NCBI GenBank assembly: GCA_014706295.1
Contig: JACSVZ010000001.1
Location: forward strand, 45,232,383-45,296,382
Source of the DNA: Lycocorax pyrrhopterus obiensis
Lineage: Eukaryota; Chordata; Aves; Passeriformes; Paradisaeidae
Direction of reading: 5' to 3'
DNA: 64,000 nt
Below are positions 26,801 through 36,850 of the stretch, one piece after another. The notes below the pieces were generated by a model. The model worked only from the letters and a program-made list of their open reading frames with translations, was not told the DNA's origin and did no database searches. A program made the translations under genes and the position numbers. Position 1 is the first letter of the stretch, and each line of letters opens with the position of its first letter.

Positions 26801-27033
26801 TTAAGTTACAGTAAAATGTCTTGTATGATGAACATCTGCCATCATGTGCATCTTGTTTTCCAATACTGATGATAATCAAATCATCTACTATACAGCAAGA
26901 TATGGAGAACACTGTTTGATCCTGAATTTTGCCAGTCTGCTTCCCATAACTTCATCCTGAACAGTAAAATTTTACAGTAGACATAATAATGTGTCATATA
27001 TAATTTATGGAGGGCCACTCAAATGTGAATTAT
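23801..27033. other. Unannotated DNA
   Basis: No gene or repeat family is recognised. Bases 23870-24070 are less AT-rich and contain several E-box-like CACATG/CACGTG/CATGTG sites (see findings). Open frames at 24974-25214 (-) and 25662-26086 (+) are short and show no known domain. Confidence 0.5.
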
Positions 27034-27470
27034 AAAATCAAAGATTGGTTTAGGAGGGGAGTGATCTTCCAGGGTTATCCCTCCCCACCATGGCCAGGGA
27101 CTTTTTTCACTCCATCAGGTTGCTCAAAGCTCCATCCAACCTGACTTTGCATATTACCAATGATGGGTCACCCACGACTTCTCTGGCCAACCTGTTCCTG
27201 TCCCTGACCACCATCACCACAGATGAGGTGGGAAACCGCATTGCCTGCAACAGGGTGTCTCCCACTACTGACGCTCTGCACTTCCTCCTGGTGCTGCAGT
27301 GTAACTCTGGCTCAACTGGCTCTGATTTTTCTTTTTAGAGTGGCCTCAGTTCCTTATCAGGTATGAGGACAGTGACCATATTCTGTAGGTACAAGTCTTT
27401 AGGAACAGTAGAAGCCATCTCTGTGGTGCCAGCTGCCAGGCTTTTCCATAGAGGGGGGGTTGCCCCTTGC

Positions 27471-27475
27471 CACCC
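27471..27475. repeat. Target-site duplication, left copy
   Basis: CACCC directly precedes the LTR. It matches the right copy at 28300-28304. The following T is also shared, so a 6-bp reading (CACCCT) is possible. Confidence 0.65.
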
Positions 27476-28299
27476 TATAGAAGCCCAGAAGATAAGCTGA
27501 TAAGGTTATCTCAAACACTAATAGCTGGAGAGACATGGCCTAAGGACTGTGGGTGATAACAGCCAAGGATTTTTGGTAATAACAGACTGTGAGAAAGAAC
27601 AGAATATGGCTGGAGAAAGGGGCCATATGGAGATAGGGCAGGACTTTCCTGGGACAAAAGTCCTTGTTCTAGTTCCCGGAAATAATTCCAATACGGTGCA
27701 GCACAAGTGCAAGAATGACGAGAAGAGGGTGTGGACTCTAGGGGGGAATTAAGACCACCAAAGACCCCTAATGCCCTCCAACCCATTTCCAGAAAGGTCT
27801 AGAAGAGCAGACTATGACTGATAACTAATTTTCATAGAAAGTGAGAAATTTCCTCTAAGAAGCCCAGTGCGTTTGCTCTGTGTGCCTGCCCCTCAGGACT
27901 CTGGACACTCCAACTGGGTCTATGCTGGAACCAGGACTGGTGATCTTTCTCTCTTTCTTTCTCTCTTTGTCTCCTTCTCTCTTTCTCTCTTCCTCTCTCT
28001 CTTTCTCTCTTCCTCTCTTTCTTTTTTTTCTTCCCCCCTCTTCCTTCATTTCCCTCTCCCTCTCTCCACTCTCTTTAATTCATCTCTCTCTCTCCTTTCA
28101 CTCTACCCTTTTATCCAAAACACATGTTGTGTGCTTATGCTAGGAGGTCAGGGACCAACAAACCAATTTCCATGCCAAGTGTGTAATTTGCTATAAAACT
28201 TTGTAAGCTTTTGTAGACCCTCTGACTTTTGTAGTTCATTTCAACCAGGAGCAGTTATGAACCTTAGATGCTCCTTCCCCTTATGGTTGGGATGTCACA
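27476..28299. mobile_element. Solitary avian ERV LTR, 824 bp, inside CR1
   Basis: The 3' end is GGGATGTCACA, with a proper terminal CA. The start reads TATAGAAGCCC, where a TG would be expected, so one G-to-A change is inferred. Boundaries were set by the CACCC duplication and by CR1 ORF1 sequence resuming on both sides. Five bases is the usual duplication length for ERVL-type elements. Internal landmarks I recognise from avian LTRs are AAGGTTATCTCAAACAC, AGTTCCCGGAAATA, GTGGACTCTAGG, a long CT tract, then GGGACCAACAAACC and GGTTGGGATGTC. No internal retroviral genes remain. Orientation is uncertain: a TATAAAA at 28192-28198 would fit +, but I see no clear AATAAA. The paired open frames at 27867-28196 only translate the CT tract. 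Confidence 0.82.
27946..28100 (+). repeat. Polypyrimidine CT/CTTT tract in the LTR
   Basis: Almost pure C and T with CTTTCTCT and TCTCTCC units over ~150 bp, broken by a T run near 28022 and a short AATTCA. It belongs to this LTR family and is likely variable in length. Confidence 0.9.
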
Positions 28300-28304
28300 C
28301 ACCC
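28300..28304. repeat. Target-site duplication, right copy
   Basis: CACCC directly follows the LTR's terminal CA and matches 27471-27475. Confidence 0.65.
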
Positions 28305-28830
28305 TGACAGGCACAGGCTCTGCCCGTCTCTTCTACAATTGGAAGTTTGAGCTCTTGAAGCTGCAGTTTCTTGGAAAAGAGCCATTCAACTGCTTTCCTT
28401 TCATCTATGATGCTGCTCAGTCTGCTGACCTCTTCCTGCAGCTCTTTCATTTGGTGGCACAGCTTCTTGACAACTGCACAGCTGCTACAAGCTGTAAAAC
28501 CATCTGGCCTAACCTCAGTGAATTGTCCCAAGCACTCCCTGTAGCTTGAGATTTGTAGATCTGAACCCTCTTTCTGAGGATTTGTCTGGGTCAAGCCTTG
28601 GATGTCACAGGGAACAATAGCTCTAACAGCAGCTGGGAACCATGCCCTGTCACCTGTGACGTGTCACCACCATAGCTGGGGACATGTACGCAGTTTGGCA
28701 CAGAGTTGCTGGCTCCGGGTCTGTGCCTTTCTGCACAAGCTGCTGCAGGAGTGAGCTGCCTCTGTTAGCTGCACACACACTGATGTGCACAGCACAACTG
28801 CAGCACTCACCTCACAATGAGGTACCCTTA

Positions 28831-31464
28831 ATCTAATTATTTAAAAATTAGACACTTGAGCCCAGCCCATTATTCAAAGTGACTGACTTAAGGGCCTATC
28901 CTAACTTCTGGAGCAGTCTGTAGATAGTGTTAAGAGATTCCAAAGGGTAGAACCAAGTCTAAAACTCCATATTGTAGACAACTAATGTCATGACATTTTT
29001 CACAGTGTTCCTTTCCTCCTTTCATGATTTCCTGATATTCTCCTCAGCATAGTTCTCACATGCAAAATTTGGTGTTTGATCCCTTTTCGTATCACTTTTA
29101 GAAGAAAGTAAAGGAATAGATAATGGCTACCTGGAACTACTAATCTCATTCACAGAATGAGAGCTGCAACTTTAATTTCTCGCTTACCTGAATGGATGCT
29201 ATTATGCTCAAGGCAAAGGTGTTTTAGTTTTACTTTTTTACCAAGTGATTATTTAGTGAGAGATGCATACATTGTTCTGCTACTAGGGAACCTAATTTCA
29301 GCAAACATCCTATGCAGGTTAAACAAAAAAAACAACAAAAAAAGACAACTGAATAAAGCTGCTTATTTCACTAGGAAATAAAAAAATTACGTTCTTGGAT
29401 CTGTATTGATAAAATTTCACCTAAACTTGCAAAGGCTACAACCAGCTAACATATCCTGCCACACATAATAGTTTCGTAGTCTTGTTGGATAATATATGCT
29501 CCTGTGAATGATGTGGATTTCGTTTTCCTGTGGCTTACCAAAAGATGTGTACCCAGCATATTTTGCCTGGCAAAAAAATCCTATGACTAACGTATGAAAA
29601 AAATTATTCATATTAAAAATTCTGAGGGAAAATTAGTGAAGAAGCATGCAAACAGTTCAATGGAATTCTCAAAACTGTTTTCTATTTAACTTGGAATAAC
29701 TTCCAGTGGGTTTATTTTTCTGTGCATGTGTGGATGCTAAGTGAACTTTCAGCACCTAAATGGAGTTGTCTAACAATTCTAGATTTCTACTGTGTTGGTG
29801 CTAACAACAAATAAACTTTCTGATTCACTTTTTTTTTGTGCTAAGAATTTTGTACCTCTACTATTTCAAATTGTAGGTTACAAAGTAGGAACTTTATATT
29901 TTACACTTAATGAACAGAAAAGACAGATAAATTGATTTTAAAACAATATAGGAAATTCCCTATATGCAATTTGTGATACAATCACAAAGATTTCTGTGAA
30001 ATTAGTTTTGAGATTACTGTTTCTACCTTCTATTGAAGATGCTTCCTTGTTGAAGATGATTACTCTGAAGGGACTGTGGTACAAAAGTCTCAATTTCTTG
30101 TGTCACAAGGGCACACATTTTATCCATCCAGCTAGTATTCCACAATCTGTTGAAACTGGTTTTTGGTAATTCTTTTCTCTTCCTCTCGATTTCTCTTTTA
30201 CATCCTACTTCCATATTAGTGGAAAGCAATTTAAAAAAAAAAGTATTTTTAGTACTCATGGTGGATAACAAGTGATCTAGACACATCCTCTTTTCCTTCT
30301 TCCTAAGGTTGAAATGAAGAACCGCATTATGAAACTAGGTTGTTATGAAGAGCATGGGGCAGTCAAATGACACAGAAATAATGCCAAAAAAAACCATAAT
30401 GGATGGAAATGTAGGCTTAGTGGACATAGTAGTAACCAAGAGGAAGCCAGCCTAGGACTTCTAACAGGAGTTTGCCTTCAGCTCCACCCTTCCCCAGCTA
30501 TCAGTGCTGGATTTGTTATTGCAAACATGGATTTGTGGCTGGGGCTCTTTCTGCTTAGAATCAATTCCTCAAGGGAAATGTCCAGAATTGTATTATGTAT
30601 TTAACAGGATGTGACTTGCTTTTAGATTTAAAACATATACTTCAGATTGAAAGACTATGTGGTTATAGCTGTCATTGAGGAATTAATTGAGGCTGCTTCA
30701 CCTGAGTGATTCAAATGATCCACATTTCTTTCAAGAAGAAAATGCTCTCAATTCTCATCTTGTATTTGTGTTCACACTATTATAATCAGAGAAAACAAGC
30801 AAGCAAGAAAAGGATTAATTCTGCCTCCTAGTGGCTAGAATAGTCTGCTAACAATATGTTTATCTAATGTAAACCACTATTCATTAAACTGAGATATTAA
30901 ATCTGTGCAAGGACTGAAATACAGGGTTCTTTTCCATACTTGTACAATGCTCAGCAGTTTGTTCATTTCCTGAAGTCCACTAAGGATAAGTTGTGAAGGT
31001 TTTGAGCTTCTTAAGGTTTTTACTCTCTTCTACAGAGGCTTTTCATTCCAATAAACTATCTTGTCAATGGGTCACAGAATCAAGCACAGAAGTACATTTA
31101 TTTATTTAAAGTAAGTGAGAGGAGGAGGTAGGCTCTAGCACTATATTGTGGACCAAAATATTAAACAGTATATGTGTTGTGTAATTGTAATATGATTTCA
31201 CCTAGTAAGAACATCATGAACAATGGGGAAATTTCTTTTCAGACCACCTTTTTATTAATACAGTAGACTTGTGATTTGGGGAGCTTTTTTTTCCTGTTTG
31301 ATTCATCTTCTTTAGGCTTATTTTCATATTTGGTAAATCTTTAATTTAGGCACTAAAAGCACTTGAATATTTTCTAACTTCTTCACTTGTAGTTACGTTT
31401 TTTAGTCAGATTCCACCAAAATATTAAGATCAACTCACAGTTTCATTACAAAAGAGGGTACCAC
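28831..31464. other. Unannotated AT-rich DNA
   Basis: No gene or recognisable repeat is seen. A short A/C-rich run lies at 29321-29345. All open frames are under 90 codons. Confidence 0.55.
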
Positions 31465-31880
31465 ACAGACCAATTGTCTAGGCTATAATGCATCAGCTTC
31501 TTTAGAAGCAGGCTGTGGGAAATGGTACTGAAAGCCTTGGATTAATCCAGGTAGACCACGTCCACCCATTGATGCACATCAACTGAGCAGCTTGCGTTGT
31601 CATAGAAGGTGATCAGCTTACCAAGAATGATTTGCTTATGATGAATCCAGGCTGGCTTTCTCCAGTCACGTACTTCATTTGACTTACAAAAAGAGAATTT
31701 GTTCCATAACTTTTGCAGGGACTGAAGTAAGACTGATGGGTCTATAATTTCCTGTATCCTGCTTTCAGGAGGGGGATGACAGTTGTACCAGCTTTGTAGC
31801 TTTATGACTTAAGGCATCTCAGCAAGATGCTTTTCCTGGCATCTGAGGCTGAGCAAGGGAATCTGTTAATTGATGACAAC
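31465..31880 (-). mobile_element. CR1 LINE internal fragment (reverse-transcriptase region)
   Basis: The + strand carries landmarks of the antisense CR1 polymerase ORF: CAGCTTCTTTAGAAGCAGG, GGCTGTGGGAAATGGTA, GAAAGCCTTGGATTAATCC, GTCATAGAAGGTGATCAG, ATCCAGGCTGGCTTT, TTCCATAACTTTTGCAGGGAC and GGTCTATAATTTCCTGTATCC. The reverse-transcriptase frame is interrupted by stops. Neither the 3' UTR nor the terminal repeat is present at the left edge. The right edge passes into an A-rich tract (31890-31915). Its left part overlaps the stretch where the 20430-21608 copy is truncated, so the two cover adjoining parts of CR1. Confidence 0.9.
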
Positions 31881-32640
31881 AGCCAGGGGAAAAAAAAAAA
31901 AAACAAAACAAAACAGTGAAGCAGCTGGATGTTGAATTTGTCACTGCTGTTCTTCTGCTTTTAATGTTCTAAAGTGGAAGGGAGACAGAATATTTTGGCA
32001 ACTGCAAAGAGGACCTGTTTCCTGGGCTACTGAGCAATATACACTTGTATCATTACAGTTATAACTAAATTTCCTTGAGGTAAAATTGCATAGCAGTAGA
32101 ATGAAGCAGGTCAGGATGGACTTCTTTTTTAGGTTTTGTTTGGTTGGTTGGTTTGGTTTATCTGTTTGTTTGCTCCAACAAAGGTTTAACTGAATTTTTC
32201 TCCCTTGGTATGAAAGGCAATGAAAAGGAATAGAATCAGTGTTAGAGAAGAAAGTAGCAACATAGATCTTTAAATAGGCTATGTTGTGGTTCACTGAGGC
32301 AGAAAAAAAATAACATATCCATAAGAGTACTTTTAAGCTTTAGCTTTCTAAAATTACTCCTTAATAGTGTAAGTATAGAAGAGAGACCATAGCACTCACC
32401 CTTTTCTCTAAATCCCACAAATTTTGCTTCTGAAAATTTCTGTGCTGTGATATCCAATGTCTCTTAATTTTTGAGGACTCTGTGTTATACATAAGAAGTG
32501 ATAGAGTATAAAACAAAAATCCACAAGCAATAAAAATAACAAACCTCTATGCACAGTATCCCAAATAATAACTGGTAATGAGAGAAATTAATGAATGCAT
32601 GTGTTTTCAAAATTTCTATTTATTATTTGTAGGTACTTTG
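31881..32640. other. Unannotated DNA between two CR1 fragments
   Basis: It begins with a poly-A/AAAAC tract (31890-31915). It also holds the T/G repeat listed below. No gene is seen. Confidence 0.6.
32131..32174 (+). repeat. (TTGG)/(GTTT) simple repeat
   Basis: GGTTTTG, TTGG x3-4, GGTTTGG and GTTTGTTTG units in succession. All bases are G or T except one ATC. This is the complement of the A/C tracts found elsewhere in the window. Confidence 0.85.
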
Positions 32641-32885
32641 GTTTAGAGAAAAATTAAGGCCAAAGGGACCTCTGAAGATCATCCAAACTTCTGCTCAAAA
32701 GCCTAGTCTTGAACACCTCAAGGCCGGAAATTCATCAGCCCTACAAGACAACCTTTTCCAATGTTTGACAACTCTTGTAATTTTTTTTCCCTATTATGTG
32801 GTGGGAATTTTCAGTGTTCCACCTTGTGTCTGTTGATGCTCATCCTATCAATGTGCATCTGTCTCACTAGGGAGAGCTAAGACAA
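32641..32885 (-). mobile_element. Old CR1 3' UTR fragment
   Basis: The + strand shows diverged antisense CR1 3' UTR landmarks: CCAAAGGGACCTCTGAAGATCATCC, CTGCTCAAAAGCC, CTTGAACACCTCAAGG, CCTTTTCCAATGTTTGACAAC and CCACCTTGTGTCTGTTGATG. The terminal octamer is not preserved. Being on the wrong side of the 31465-31880 piece for a single colinear minus-strand copy, it is a separate insertion. Confidence 0.8.
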
Positions 32886-35800
32886 AAAAAAGACATTGAT
32901 TTCCTCATCTGTTTTCTTTGTCACTGTCCCTTGCCACCACTGTTAGACACAAAGAAGGTCTTTAAAATTCCTCACTCATTTTAGTAGGAGAAAAAAACTA
33001 ATATAATTCCTTTTATTAAACCAAACAACCAAAGAAATCAAAAACCATCTATAAGACCCCAAACTAGAGCTGGAAGCTCTATGGCACAAAGAAAATCAAC
33101 ACAGAGAAGCATTTGACATTTTTTTGGCAAGCATGTACAAAGCTGTAGTTAAGGGAAATAAAAATCTGAAAGAGAAAATATATAATCCTTTCTCACAGAT
33201 TCTTTCTCAAATTAGCTGTCGTACATGTGAAAAAGGTGCTGACTAGAACACGTAAGGGAAGTAATTTTTTTTTAGGTAGAGCTAGTCAGTTCTAGTGCTG
33301 CTGGAATGTAAGGGTGAATTTTTACAAGACAGTAGGAAAAAATTAACTGTGAAGTTGTGAATTGCAATTCTGAGGTTTATTCCAAGAGTTGTGATATTCC
33401 CATTGAACAAGATGACAAGGGGTTCAATGTTAGTGCTCTTAAGCATGGAACAAGAATGGTTTAGTAAAACTAGTGATTTGTCCTTAATTTCCTTTCTACA
33501 CAGCTTGACTCACCTGTGGTGTTTACTTCTGGAAAGAAGATACTCTTTGTACTTAACTAAGGACACACAAGACATTTAACTGAGGCAGACTCAGATAAAA
33601 CCATGGACTTAATTAACCATTAAAAAATAATGATATTCAAGAGTCCACTGCTTCATCTCACTTCCAGGATCTCTTATTTTGCTATCCAGGCTTTGTTTCA
33701 TAAGACCTTTATATGAATAATTGCTTATAACTGCACTTTTGATTAGAGCCATAGACCACTACCATCATTCAGCCTGAACACTCCAAAATGCTTAAGTGCT
33801 CAGAAATCCTGGAAAACAAGCGCCCAATGTCTAGAACTACTATTTATCCTTCAGTAAAGTGAGGCCATTGATGTCAGTGAAGCTGAATGAAGCCAAAAGA
33901 GCTTTTCTTTTCCTGCAGAAGAAATTGGTAAGATCTGATGGGACGAGATTTAGCTGAGACACTATTTACAATTCAAGTAAGAAAGACCTTCAGGATTAAG
34001 CCATATGTCACCTTATTTTGGTCGAGTCACTGTAGAAACAAAAGAAATGTTTTATCCTGTTTTTTGTAACTCTGGTGAAGCACTGGAAATATATATACAG
34101 GTAGGATTTCCCTGAATATAAACACCTAAATCAATGGTATTGTTTCTTTCACTTGCCTTTCAAATAAACATAAGTTTGCAGTGATCTTTCAGTTGCTATT
34201 AAAGTCCTTTCCTTGCAGAACACAATAAATGAACACAAACTGTTTAAGGAATACTCAGTCATCAAAACCTTTCTAGTTGAGCTTGAAAACCAGTATTTAT
34301 TACCAATGGAAGAGTAATAGAAAGATTTCAGGACTGTTACATGCTATATATTAAGTACTGAATTAGCTCCTAGATTGAACACTTTTATTTGATAAAGCTC
34401 ATTAACACAAATGCCCTATGTGTTAAGAAAATTAATGAGACACATTTAATTTATTGCTGATCTTTTAACTGATCTCTTTAATTTTTGGTGTTCATTATTT
34501 TGTCCTGTAACCAATCCATGTATTTGTCTTAACCATAACTTCTTCCCTTATGAGTAATTTATTTGACAGAATTATTGCCAGATTAATTAAATAATTAAAT
34601 GTACAGCTCTTTTTATATTGAGAGACTTGTAGTTCAATTATTCATAGTTAATCAGTTGCTAATACACTTATACAAAATTATCATTGACAAAATGCAAAGA
34701 AATGGATCTCTTGACATCAAGAGATAACTAGACATAAAACAATCTTAACAATTTAAATCATTAGGTCCAGAATTTTCTCTGTGTCTCTTTATTCCTTTGT
34801 AAGCTCTGTGTATAGGATCTAATCTTTTCAATTTCATTAGCTAATATGCACTTAGTTTTTATCCTCCCAGAAGAAAAGCTAAACAAAGAAGATATTTCTT
34901 TTAAGTTGAATAATTGCCACGTCATATGTCGGACAATTTACAACATTGCTACTCAACACCTTAGGTCATCCTTACTTCTGAAATGGCAACTGTGAAATCG
35001 ATTTAAAAAAATTGTTTATTTACTATTTCCCCACCATTGCTCATCTCTATAACCAGGTAGTGAAATGACAGAATGTCACAGAAGTATAGAGACGTTCAAA
35101 CTATCATGTAGGATGTTATGGTGAATCTTGACATGCGGCACCTCTGAAAAATAGCAATATGAGGAATAACAGGCTGCTTCAGATAATGAGGTAAAAGTAA
35201 TGCATACACAAAGGGCTAGCTCTGACCCGGAGTTCCATTAAAAAGCCAACAGCATAAAATACAGCAGGAAACTGTACATAACAGAATAAAGCAGTAGCTT
35301 AGCAGAATTGCTGAGCAACATAGAAATTACCAGGGCAATCAAATCATAAACACCAAATAAGGTTATAAAGTCTGCTGAACCATGGCCATTAGAAAAGGAG
35401 AAAGAAAAGTGGGCTCTTTATTTGTAAAGGAATGAGAGTGGTAAAGGAGAAGAACCTGAAAAGGAAAAAGGGAAACACAAGGTGAAGTAAAGCAGTGTTT
35501 GGATCTGTTCAGGATACCTGTGAAGCAGCTTTCTGCCTGGCCATGTCAGAATGAAGATAGAGAATAAATTTATTTTGAGCTATTTTCTCCAGAAAAACTT
35601 ATACCTGGTTGCCCTGGTAGTCAGGGAAGTGCCAGGCTGGATGTGCTTCATAATGCTGCTCAGGGTCCTACAGGAGGTCATGTAAACATCCTTAGTGCAA
35701 AGAACAGCAGCCTTAAATTATTTGAGTTTCAAGAATGATAGAATATATCACATACCATTCTGCTAATTTATCACCTTTTTATTTGAGAAACAAAATAAGG

Positions 35801-36353
35801 TGATGTATTGCTGAAGAACTACGAAACAACTAAAAATTCCTGCAAATAAAGGATCAGCAGAAATTAGTTCATTCTACCTGCTGCTAGTTCTCTTTGCCAA
35901 AGATCTCAGCACTTCACACTAGAAAAATATGAACTCACGTCGTTAGGCATTTGTAAAGTACCCCAAATATTACAGTAGATACACCCAAGTGTCACTGATC
36001 CTTACCCTGATCTGCCAGCTTGATCTGGGGTCTACATTATTATTTCATACTTCTGTGATGACGTGGACCCCTGACTGCATCTGGTTATTCTTTCATCAGC
36101 CAAATGAGTAAGAATCCAAAATCTTCTGAAACTATGCAGCCAAATCCTGCAGAGAATACAGTAGGTAATGAGTACAAAAGATCCTTTGCAAGTTAGTCTT
36201 GCCATAATTAGCACAAGATAAATTGAAAGTACTTGCAAAATAGAAAATTGTGGCCTTGAGAGATTATTTAGAATAATCAATGACTTCAAAGCAGTAGAAC
36301 TACATCATCTGTAAATTGTTCTAATTTTACTGATTTTTTTTTTTTTGTTTCAG

Positions 36354-36850
36354 ACCTAAAGACACATCGGCAGTTTGAAGGCTTACCTATTTCTGCCACT
36401 GAATGACAGAAGTTGCTTCTCACTGTAAATAATCTCACTTGAATAATTACTAGCAGATATTTATACATTCTGTTTGCAAATTTCTCCTGTATGGATAATT
36501 TGTAACTTCTCTAAGCAATATCCACAGCCTTCATTATTCTTGTCACTGTATGTTTTGCTTAATGTCTAATTGCAGTTCATAACTGACATGGAAAACAATA
36601 TAATCTACATAATGCTCAGCTGTGTATCTTCCAGACTGCCTGACAACAGCTCTGTCCTAGCAAGACTAATGGAGAAGAATCACTGGAGTATATGACTATG
36701 ACAGTCCTTCTTCCTTCTAGTGCTAAGCACATCACATAACTCAAATAATAAGTAATATCACTGTTTATAAAACTAAGTTATGGACCGCTTCCTCAATGGA
36801 TGCCCATTGCCTAGATGCCATAGACATCAATAAAAGTGTGTTTTCTTGAA
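36354..36850 (+). other. Candidate 3'-terminal exon (splice acceptor to poly(A) site)
   Basis: A textbook splice acceptor ends at 36353. Branch-point-like CTAAT and CTGAT (36321-36333) are followed by a long unbroken T tract and TTTCAG. In one phase the following sequence is open for 16 codons to a TGA at 36404-36406. About 420 bp later an AATAAA (36829-36834) is followed directly by a GT-rich downstream element (GTGTGTTTTC...GTGTTTTTG). No other AATAAA lies in between. The arrangement fits the last exon of a + strand transcript, coding or noncoding. No homology is recognised, and T-rich DNA gives such signals by chance. A donor-like CACTGTAAAT at 36421-36430 would alternatively make a 71-nt internal exon. 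Confidence 0.25.
36829..36834 (+). terminator. Poly(A) signal AATAAA with GT-rich downstream element
   Basis: AATAAA is followed within 30 bp by two GTGT-plus-T blocks, the usual arrangement for cleavage factors. It is isolated from any known gene. Its significance depends on the candidate exon above. Confidence 0.3.

Larger units (their letters stand above)
27222..28690 (-). pseudogene. CR1 ORF1 remnant (coiled coil plus start of esterase domain)
   Basis: CR1 ORF1 encodes an RNA-binding protein with a cysteine motif, a coiled coil and a GDSL/SGNH-type esterase domain. On the - strand at 28604-28300 the frame reads DLQISSYRECL, then ACSSCAVVKK, then ELQEEVSRLSSI: paired cysteines followed by a heptad coiled coil. 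Left of the LTR, another stretch carries KDLYLQN, then RRKCRASVVGDTLLQ at 27280-27243. GDTLL stands where the esterase GDSL nucleophile motif is expected, with Thr in place of Ser. In-frame stops and shifts are present and the domain is cut off after the motif. The coding frame seems to run on across the LTR site once the LTR and one duplication copy are disregarded. I recognised this by memory of CR1 ORF1 proteins. Confidence 0.65.
27034..28830 (-). mobile_element. Internally deleted CR1 LINE split by an LTR
   Basis: Read on the - strand from right to left: a GC-rich segment that may be CR1 5' sequence (28830-28690); ORF1 N-terminal sequence (about 28680-28304); an inserted LTR (28299-27476); more ORF1 up to its esterase motif (27470-27222); then, without ORF2, the CR1 3' UTR (27220-27034). 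The 3' UTR has the + strand landmarks CCATGGCCAGGGAC, AGGTTGCTCAAAGC, CCATCCAACCTGAC and ACTTCTCTGGCCAACCTGTTCC. Avian CR1 is normally ~4.5 kb, so roughly 3 kb is missing at the ORF1/3' UTR join. Whether the deletion happened in this copy after insertion or was already in the mobilised RNA is unknown. The 5' limit is placed where the base composition drops and is approximate. Confidence 0.78.

Noticed and set aside
27867..28196. Leucine/serine/phenylalanine-rich frames that look like a signal or membrane protein
   Set aside because: They are translations of the CT polypyrimidine tract within the LTR.
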